Shown here: positions 1 through 6,612 of the stretch, piece by piece
How the letters are laid out: each line of letters starts with the position of its first letter
Position numbering within the stretch: the first letter of the stretch is position 1
Source of the DNA: Amoebophrya sp. AT5.2
Lineage: Eukaryota > Sar > Dinophyceae > Syndiniales > Amoebophryaceae
Length of the DNA: 11,019 nucleotides
Assembly (NCBI GenBank): GCA_005223375.1
Contig: RXOD01006184.1
Coordinates: forward strand, 1-11,019
Direction of reading: 5' to 3'
Notes under the pieces: generated by a model
The model's database searches: none
Told to the model about the DNA's origin: nothing
Seen by the model: the letters and a program-made list of their open reading frames with translations, nothing else
Position numbers and translations under genes: made by a program

Positions 1-372
1 GCCACGGGTCGATGCGGGGGCGGGGCGGCGGAAGTCCCCCCACAGGGAACAGCGAGATGATCGAAGCCGATGGAGAGGTACTTACCTACATACAACTTTC
101 TACATGTGGAGATCATTCGATTCATGTCACTGCTCGAAGAAGATAGATCAATCTGTGGCTGTGATTGATTGTTTGGGTGCTTGAGACGATCCCCTAAAAG
201 AATCCAAATCTATCAACAAGAAGTAAGTAGCTCTTTTTGATGTGGATCGAAAAGATATCAATTGATTCATCACGACGTACAGTTGTCGCCCGAGACCTAC
301 GACGAATCGCTCTCGTTCACCAGCATGGAGGAGAAGCTCGGCAAGGAAAATATGGCGAGCGTTGCGACTTAG
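1..372 (+). CDS. 3' end of a gene cut by the left window edge (last two exons)
   Basis: I do not recognise this protein. One exon enters from the left edge and is read from base 3 to 77; its residues are Gly/Arg-rich at first (GSMRGRGGGSPP) and then acidic (EMIEADGE). A GTACTT donor at 78 matches the donor style of the better-supported genes here. The intron runs 78-282 and ends in ...GTACAG. The last exon, 283-372, joins in phase 0 and reads LSPETYDESLSFTSMEEKL onward to a TAG at 370-372. Only 54 residues are visible, with no domain or membrane segment. Support is frame continuity, matching phase and a typical local donor. The exon could instead be spliced before the TAG to later sequence, for example from a GT at 361 to the open frame near 797, but that donor is atypical. 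Confidence 0.5.
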
Positions 373-814
373 TTTCGCGAAACTTAAGTCAAAAGAATCA
401 GCAATAAGTGAGGGAGGCGGATGACATTTCTACCGGACGGCGTGTTCTTCTGCCGCTGGACGTCGCACAAGAATCGGGCAGGGGCGTCGAGGAGAGGGAT
501 GGACAAGACCCTCTGCGAACCCCCTCCGGCATGCCTCCAAAAGAAACCACTCGTCTGCACTTAGTTCCGCCTAGATTCCGCAGGCGGGGAGGCCTCCACG
601 GACGATGCCAGTCTACTTGGTCCTTCTACTACAGGCATACCGAAGAGGCATAGAAGACGCCTCTCCTCTTGCGGGCACCCCTAGACGTCTAGACCTCTCG
701 GGACATCCTTCCAGCCCCTGACCCCCGCAGTAGAGCTGAGTGCCGATTTTTTTAAGTTAGTAGTTGGAGACTACCGGTACCGACTAAGTCGCAAAGCTCG
801 CCATAGAAAAGGAG
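373..814. other. intergenic stretch with no convincing gene
   Basis: No recognised coding signal. A 47-codon ATG frame (421-564) contains several Cys and Pro codons and a second frame stays open across 408-653, but neither has splice context or a domain. The frame at 815 is open back to an AG at 787-788, with another AG at 795-796. Exon sequence of the next candidate gene may therefore begin there instead of at its first ATG. Confidence 0.4.
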
Positions 815-1224
815 ATGCAAAAATTCCTGGAGTCCGAGATGTTCCAAGCAGCCGTCAAAAAGGCGATGCAGGGCGAGCGCGAGCGTCTTGACCCCATCAG
901 CCAAATCGTCGGACAAGTGCTCGCCGGAACCTTGTCCGGCGGGGGCCACGCGCAACCGTCCCCCTCGTGGTGTGGCTCCCCCACATTTACGGGATGGGAA
1001 AACACAACGACAGCACAAGGGAAGGACAACCTGGGTCCTCTCTCTTTATGTCCTGTCTTGCTTCTGCGATCCATCACTTTTTTTCTTCCCCATTCAATTT
1101 TGTTCTCCATTTTAAGGTCAGTTCTTTGGCTAACTCGTCTTTGCGCCACTTGCGGTTGCGCGTCGCCTTTTTGAGTAGATTGGGCCGCAAGGGAAGTCCT
1201 CACCCTGTTTTCGCCCTTACTTGA
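815..1224 (+). CDS. possible short two-exon gene, unknown function
   Basis: Hypothetical and unrecognised. From ATG 815 a helical, charged segment is read (MQKFLESEMFQAAVKKAMQ, then an ERER stretch and a DPISQIVGQ end) up to 916. A GTGCTC donor at 917 fits the local GT-N-Y-T pattern. A long pyrimidine-rich run (about 1075-1113) leads to an AG at 1115-1116. The following frame is open in the matching phase (phase 0) to a TGA at 1222-1224 and is Arg/Leu/Ser-rich. The predicted product is 69 residues. The upstream frame is open to 788, so this may be an internal exon whose start lies elsewhere. If the intron is not real, reading straight on from 815 gives a 119-residue product with a hydrophobic tail, stopping at 1174. 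Confidence 0.33.
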
Positions 1225-1665
1225 CGCTACTTTTCTTGTTTGCACTTGCACGTCGGGTATATTTTTAGGAATCAGCCGCGATGGTGATGGTGTATAAAAA
1301 AATACTTATTGAAATAAACAAGACTGATAGCAGAGACGGTGGAGAGGATGAATCAAAGACAACGAGTAATGACGTCGAAGGTTTAGGAAACGTCAGCCAC
1401 TTTCAAAGCCCAACAAAAGTTCCGCCCTGGCTCAGAAAGGTGCTGGGCTGCAAAAAAATTGTATAAAGACGATCGTAGACAGGAGAAGGCCCGAGGTTGT
1501 GACCCCCGCCAAACACACGGAAGATCTGGATAACCACCAAGCAATCAGCCGGGACTCAAGCTGTAAGTTGCGACACGAGGATGGGGAGGGCGTTTGCCCG
1601 GCCGTGAGAGCGTGCATGAGCACTTTCAAGCGCCCCAACGACGAGGGGAATTTAGAACCGGGTGG
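1225..1665. other. unassigned stretch, no supported gene
   Basis: A pyrimidine-rich acceptor-like site ends at 1268 and is followed by a 61-codon ATG frame (1281-1466). A canonical GTAAGT lies at 1563-1568, just after a frame reading TPAKHTEDLDNHQAISRDSS. These look like pieces of an exon-intron structure, but I could not join them into a consistent gene. They may belong to an unrecognised gene or may be chance. Confidence 0.3.
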
Positions 1666-1992
1666 ATGGATCATGGACAACGCTGGCTGGAACTTCATGC
1701 GCGCATCCCCGCCCTGATGCGTTCAGCCGACTTTTTGAACGAACACAGTACGGGGGTTGGACGTGGCAAGTATGACGCAAAGGGATTGTATTGCTGCCAT
1801 GGTATTGATGAGCCAGATACTGCCATGGTATCTATTGATGAGAAAACCACCGTCCCTGTATTCTCGTACGGGGCCGCTACGGCGGCAACCCAGTCTATGG
1901 CTTTGTATCTATTGATGAGAAAGACAGCACGTACGTTCGTATCTTCCAGGGAGCGTTTTCCAATTTTTTTCCAAATCTGTGGAATCAGCTAA
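1666..1992 (+). CDS. weak hypothetical open frame, 108 codons
   Basis: Unrecognised. The frame is open from 1567 and its first ATG is 1666; it ends with a TGA at 1990-1992. The early part looks protein-like (RWLELHARIPALMRSADFL). The middle carries two IDE-type motifs (GIDEPDT and VSIDEKT) that come from direct repeats in the DNA. A third copy of the repeat encodes VSIDEKD in another frame, which stays open over 1869-2114. Either a frameshift has broken an older repeat protein here, an unseen intron changes frame, or the frame is not coding. There is no signal peptide or domain. Confidence 0.22.
   Translation: MDHGQRWLELHARIPALMRSADFLNEHSTGVGRGKYDAKGLYCCHGIDEPDTAMVSIDEKTTVPVFSYGAATAATQSMALYLLMRKTARTFVSSRERFPIFFQICGIS
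1794..1922 (+). repeat. three-copy short direct repeat (IDE-coding)
   Basis: An 18-base unit, GTATCTATTGATGAGAAA, is identical at 1828-1845 and 1905-1922. A partial copy lies at 1794-1812, where CTGCCATGGTA is shared with 1820-1830 and four bases are missing before TTGATGAG. Copies 2 and 3 are 77 bases apart, which is not a multiple of three, so they encode the same VSIDEK peptide in different frames. Confidence 0.8.
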
Positions 1993-2015
1993 TGACCATT
2001 TTTTTTCCCAAATCT
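1960..2015 (+). repeat. imperfect direct repeat around T-tracts
   Basis: CCAATTTTTTTCCAAATCT (1960-1978) recurs as CCATTTTTTTTCCCAAATCT (1996-2015), 36 bases apart. It probably arose by local duplication and slippage; no function is evident. Confidence 0.6.
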
Positions 2016-2688
2016 CTTCTGGTAGAACAGACTCGCAATGGAGTTGCGCGGCCTGCATCGGAAGGTATTAATTTAGATAAAGAAAAAGAATCAGTCCGAT
2101 TTTCAAGTATATAAGGGATCCGTTGCCTATTTTTTCGCCCGTCAGGTTCAGCACTACCATGCACCATACATCAGGCTACGGAAGAAGTCGCGCTTTTGTT
2201 AAATATGGTACATGAAATGCAGTAGTGCTAGAAGTGAATCGATGCACAGCCAGGAGAGCCTGGAACTTTCAGATGTTGTGTCGAAAAGGCAATAATTTTT
2301 TACGGCAATGATGGTGGAGAAAGCGGTTGACAGCGAACACATCCAGTACATGTAAAGATATGAATACTGAACTCAGCTTCCTTCCAGACGGCGGGGTGGG
2401 TCGGTTTTCCCTTCTCGGAAGGGAACCCACTGCAGCATGCAGGTTCGAGTCTCTCCGGTTGTTCGTTTTCTTCGTGGAAGAAGTGAAAACTTACCTGTAT
2501 GGCTGTTTGCGTAACTATCACAAGCAACCTAACGCTCTGTGCTTCTCTTTCGGCTTCGTGCTCCTTCCTTCGTGCGCTACCGATCTTCCTAGCGATTAAA
2601 CTATGGGAACGAGCTTATTGTGCAGACTACGGGACGTCGACGGAACTTAGACTATAGGGGTTGGTTGCGTACTCTGGTGAGTATACCT
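1993..2688. other. upstream region of the coiled-coil gene
   Basis: No supported gene. Short frames on both strands lack splice context. A canonical-looking GTGAGT donor is at 2677-2682, only 12 bases before the first ATG of the next gene (2689). The frame of that gene is open upstream but has no ATG before 2689. Part of this stretch is presumably promoter and 5' leader; no TATA box or trans-splice acceptor could be assigned. Confidence 0.45.
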
Positions 2689-5517
2689 ATGGTGAGGATG
2701 CGGGTTGGCTCTCTGCTCGTTGCCGGGCAGGCCGCCGCCGCCCTTTCCGCCGAGGGCTCTTCTGGCGTGATGAAGGTGGTGAAGCTGCTTCAAGAAACGA
2801 AAGACACGCTGATCGCCGAGAGAAAAACGCAGGAGGAGGAATACATGAAACTCGACTGCGTGGTCAAAAAAACAAAGGAGGAAAACGCAGCGCTACGGGA
2901 GGAGAACGGGGCAAGTAAATTCGGAAAACGAATTTTCTTTGTTTATTTCCGGGTACTTAACGATCGGCTCCACTGGTTGGAACCCTGGTCACAACTTGTC
3001 GTCGGCATACTTAACTGCGTGCGTAGTCATAACGCACTTTTGTGCGGCGGGAACTACAACAAACATGATCTCTCGTCCGGAACAAAGAAAACCAAATGTC
3101 CCACTCATGGCACAGAAATCGGTGACATCGACAACGAGCTTTCACTTCTTGAGGGCGGCAAGACGCTTACGGACGAGGGCCAGGTCTTTGCGGCCAAGAT
3201 CGACGAAAAGAACAAAGAAATCGAGAAGGCGGAGACGGATCTGGAAGCCGAAAAGGCCAAGTACGACACTTACATGGCGGATCTGGCGGCCGGCATCGCG
3301 GCACTCGGCGACGCGGAGAAAAAGATCCAGGGGCAGAGTACTGATTCGATGCTTTTCGACCGATTGCAGAAATTTTGGGGTTTCGTCATCGTTCTTGTCA
3401 CTGATAAAAATGTATGTGGAACGATACTCGTCTAGGGAAGACTCGCCAAAACAAGCACTGAAACTCTATATTCACATACACGTTTACGTCCATCTTCGGG
3501 GTTTTCCTTTGCTTCTCGCCGAAAGTAAGAGCAATTCATGTTCTCCAAAATTACATATTCCCCCACCACCAACCCACACCATTCCATCGTTTTCAGCCCT
3601 CCTCGTCCAGCGGAGCACGCTGAAGCAGCTCCTCTCCCAAAATAAGAGTCTGAAGCTGCTGCCGTCCCAGCAGGTCCAGTTGCTGAAGTTCGAAAAGCAG
3701 GCTCCCGAGGCGTACTCGTCGCAGGTAGGGAGTATTGTGGAGCTGATCCAGACCCTAAAACAAGAATACCAGAAGGAGAAGATCGACACTACGCAGCAGC
3801 ACGAGAAGGACGTGAAAGCATCGGAAGCTTTGATTAAGGAGCTGAAGGAGGCTCTTTCTGGATTGCAGGAGCAGCAGCAGGCGGGGGAGGGGGAGGCGGC
3901 CGCAAAGGCGCGACGGACGGAAGAGCTGAACGACCTGAAATCCGCGCTGGAAAAAGAGATCGCGGACGCGGACGCCGAAGACAAAGTGATGGAGGAGAAC
4001 AAAGAGAAGCAGGACAAGGAGTACGAAACCTTTTCCACCGACTCGTTATCCCAGGAGGACGCGATCGACGCGGCGCTGGGGATTCTGCACTCGGACGACA
4101 ACAGGGACTTGTTCCAGAAAAACGAGGACGACAAGGACTTCGAAGCCTCCTTTCTGCAGATCGCGAGTTCTGCGGCAGAGATGAAAAGTTCTAGTAAAGT
4201 CAGGTCCATGAAGGAGCTGGCACTGATGCGTGAGCGGGAAACGGCCATCCAGGTGCTGTTGAACGCGATTGCGGACCAGGTGCTGGAACTCAAGGACGAG
4301 AAGAAGTCGATCGAAACTTCGGTGGAGCACTGCACGGCGGACTCGAAAAAACTCATCGAGGACGCGAAGACGGTACTATAAGTCTATGGCACTTTCGGTT
4401 TAGTCAGGGTTTCCTTGGCGGTTCGCGATTTTTGGTTTAGAATCTCAAGTACCTATATCGAGTCTAAATCTGTAATTCTAAACGCACCTGAAGAATTTTG
4501 ATTGTTGTTTCGACACCAGGCTGCCGAGCAGATGGACGGGCAGGATGCGCAGATCCGCGCCTCGACCGAAGTCATTGAGGCCGAGAACGAGAAGCAGAAG
4601 CAGCTCACCGAGGAAATCGCTGCGAAGATGGAAGAAAAGGAGAAGAAGACCAAGATCTTCAACGAGGCGAAGAGCGCGTATTACTGAAATGATGAGTTTC
4701 AAAAATCTACGGCATTCACTGACCAGGGTTTTCCGTCGTTCGTGGAAAAGATCTAGCTTTCGATTCGAAACATAGACTCAAACCTCCAACCGCAACTCCC
4801 CCACCACCACCCACCAGCCTCGAGTTGATCCGCGAAGACCTCGACACCGCGACTGGCGAGGTGCGGAAGGCGTTGCTCGAGCTGAAGAAGTACAAGCCCG
4901 ACAAGAGCACCCGGTTCAACGAGGGCAGCAAGGGCGGGCTCACGAAGAACACGTCCAACCCTCTCGCCCCCGTAATCACCATGCTGGACGGAATCGTGAC
5001 GCAGATGCTGAACGAGAAGAAGGACCGCCAAACCCAGATCACGGACCTCCAGACCGAGCAGGACGAGATGGTGGCCGAGATCGGCAACGCATCAACCGTC
5101 GAGGAGTCGGGCATGGTCGTGGCGATCGAGACGCCAGATTCCATCATCGGAGGGAAGGAGGCAGAACGGAACGCTTCCGTGAACAAGGAGTCGGAGGAGG
5201 AAGCGAAGAAAACGACCGCGGAGGTTGATTACGGGAGCGAGAAGAAGAAGTTGTACGGAGAGGACGGAACCACGGGACTGCTCGCGAGCTTCAACAAACT
5301 GCAACCCGGGTGCGACTACTGGATGCTGGGTTCGGAGGCGAGGTTCGCGGCCATCGCGGAGGAGATCTCCACGCTGGACGAGGTGAAGCACGTGTTATCG
5401 AACCAGGACCTGGTTTTCGGAGAGAAAGACACCATGGCGATGGAGGCGCGGGAAAAGGGCGCGGACGAGAAAGACCACGCCTTCGAAACAGTGACAGGAA
5501 GAGTGACAGACTTCTAG
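2689..5517 (+). CDS. secreted coiled-coil protein of the dinoflagellate-type family, five exons
   Basis: Exons 2689-2914, 3116-3337, 3597-4372, 4520-4677 and 4818-5517 join in phase to a 693-residue protein. All four introns (201, 259, 147 and 140 bp) are GT-AG. Residues 1 to about 21 (MVRMRVGSLLVAGQAAAALS) look like a signal peptide, so entry to the secretory pathway is inferred. Almost all the rest is Glu/Lys/Ala-rich coiled coil. As I recall the family, shared landmarks are a KVVKLL start (29-34), a Cys at 57, APEAYSSQ (185-192), FLQI (335-338) and a C-terminal CDYW...EAR...LDEVKHVLS block from Cys626. Members are usually annotated only as coiled-coil or golgin-like; no biochemical role is established. 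A charged tail of about 40 residues follows the last conserved block. The start could also be Met4. A frame read through intron 1 would break the coiled coil. Confidence 0.85.
2917..2935 (+). repeat. hairpin just inside the donor of coiled-coil intron 1
   Basis: AAATTCG and CGAATTT form a perfect 7-bp stem around a 5-base loop, starting two bases after the GT of the 2915 donor. A stem this short can occur by chance, but its position against the donor is notable. Confidence 0.6.
4435..4483 (+). repeat. 9-bp inverted repeat inside coiled-coil intron 3
   Basis: GTTTAGAAT (4435-4443) and ATTCTAAAC (4475-4483) are perfect reverse complements separated by 31 bases, within the 147-bp intron 4373-4519. 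In RNA this would pull the middle of the intron into a stem. Confidence 0.75.
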
Positions 5518-5644
5518 GTAGTTGTGGTTACTGGGGCGTGAAGCACGCGTCGGTGTGGTCGTGTGACGAGTAGATGTATATAGTTTCACCCATGCACAAC
5601 TTGTACTGCATGTTCTGATTCTGGTTTAGGTTTCCTGATGTAAA

Positions 5645-6188
5645 ATGAACGACTTTCATCTTCACCTGTGTCGGTTTCGGCTGATTCCTAATTTTGCGCC
5701 GCGGCCACAAGGACCTGTATTCTGTCGTTATCAATACATGGCCGCCGTATGCCAACCACTCTCTTGAATCATGGATCATAGGATTTTCTAACTTAGGCAA
5801 ATGAGAGGTCCGTCCGCGACGGCGGACCTTCAATCGAACTTTCTTGTAATAGGCATCGACATTTCTTTTGTTTTTACCGTTGGATCAATATACCGTTGGA
5901 TGATTTTACCGTTGATTTCAGGATTGGCACTCTCGGATTCAAGAGAGAATTGGCAAGGCCGAGAAAGACAGAGCTCGTGGCGATGCAAAGGCAACAATCA
6001 GGAAGCACGAGACCGCGCAAAAAGAAAGAGCAACAAAGTCCGAAGAAGCTGCCGATGTCATGTGCGGAAACTTCCCGGGAGATCATGTTGGGACCATTCA
6101 TTCGATCGTGGTTGGAACGCTGGAGGTTCTTGGCACATTTTTCGTTTCCGTCTGCTTCGTTCGAGAGATTTACAAAACTTGTTGCTGA
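5645..6188 (+). CDS. probable small single-pass membrane protein, two exons
   Basis: Unrecognised family. Exon 2 (5922-6188) is the better-supported part. After a TTGATTTCAG acceptor it reads a highly charged helical segment (RIQERIGKAEKDRARGDAKA, continuing to about product residue 68). Then come a short loop with Cys and Pro, a hydrophobic stretch (about residues 84-104, HSIVVGTLEVLGTFFVSVCF) and a basic tail ending KTCC before TGA. Exon 1 (5645-5716) starts at ATG 5645, codes for 24 residues (MNDFHLHLCRFRLIPNF onward) and ends at a GTATTC donor in matching phase 0, leaving a 205-bp intron. The product is 112 residues: a basic N-terminus, a charged helix and one membrane span near the C-terminus, suggesting a tail-anchored or mitochondrial protein (inference). 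Exon 2 could instead be spliced from the coiled-coil gene, where GT at 5491 or 5503 is also in phase. Confidence 0.42.
5807..5828 (+). repeat. GC-rich hairpin in the intron of the small membrane-protein gene
   Basis: GGTCCGTC pairs with GGCGGACC (seven Watson-Crick pairs and one G-T wobble) around a short CGCGAC loop. It lies 90 bases before the 3' splice site at 5921. Confidence 0.6.
5875..5922 (+). repeat. three 16-bp tandem repeats ending at a 3' splice site
   Basis: TACCGTTGGAT occurs at 5875 and 5891, and TACCGTTGAT at 5907, at an exact 16-base period. The third copy contains the TTTCAG acceptor (AG at 5920-5921), so the repeat array forms the end of the proposed intron. Confidence 0.75.
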
Positions 6189-6612
6189 GAGACTCGGGAG
6201 GCGACTGTTTTTCGTGATTGATCTACGGCTCGTCTAGCTTCTTCGTGTCGCATCCGCCTTCAATCTCGCCATCGATCGACACCTCCAGCCGCCTAGCACT
6301 AGCTCACAAATCATTGTTTTCCTTCCCACTAAAAATGTAAGTGCGCATGGCGAAAGGTTACTTAATATGCATAGGGCATGATCAGCAACTTGTTGTTCAA
6401 GGAAGTAGCTAGATTGCCTCGTGTCTTCGTTTTTCTGGCCGATACGGACCTGAGAAGTTCCGTCTCCACGGATCATGTCGGTTTGATACGCCAGTACGGG
6501 AAGGCGAAATTCGAACAGCGGATGGGAGCAACAATCTGCGGAAAATCACAATTGTTTCCGTCCCCGCACCATCACCATAGCACAAAGACGACTGCTAAAC
6601 CACCCAACTATC
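6189..6612. other. leader region upstream of NUF2
   Basis: A canonical GTAAGT lies at 6337-6342, which could open a 5' UTR intron; no partner acceptor is clear. An ATG frame begins at 6378 (MISNLLFKEVARLPRVFVFL) and stays open through the NUF2 start in a different frame to 6938. It could act as an upstream overlapping frame or be non-coding. A CA-rich, pyrimidine-containing stretch just precedes the NUF2 ATG. Confidence 0.4.

Noticed and set aside
784..1251. 155-codon minus-strand frame
   Set aside because: It has no protein-like pattern and is antisense to the charged helical segment at 815-916 and to a pyrimidine-rich stretch.
1866..1893. A very short intron (GTACGG...CCCAG) that might reconcile the two VSIDEK frames
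   Set aside because: Removing it leads to in-frame stops directly after the junction, so it does not restore a continuous frame.
2620..2688. Longer N-terminus for the coiled-coil protein
   Set aside because: No ATG precedes 2689 in this frame; extension needs a GTG start and would bury the signal peptide.
2915..3115. Reading straight through intron 1 of the coiled-coil gene, since the frame stays open
   Set aside because: The intron length is a multiple of three, so the frame is open by chance. The read-through peptide is aromatic and hydrophobic and interrupts a continuous coiled coil that aligns with the family without a gap when spliced.
3484..4356. 290-codon open frame on the minus strand, very rich in Ser and Phe
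   Set aside because: It is antisense to the coiled-coil exon 3597-4372. GAG/AAG-rich coiled-coil codons read backwards give CTC/CTT and TTC/TCC, which explains the Ser/Phe bias and lack of stops.
4716..5186. 156-codon minus-strand frame
   Set aside because: It is antisense to coiled-coil exon 5, which carries conserved family blocks on the + strand.
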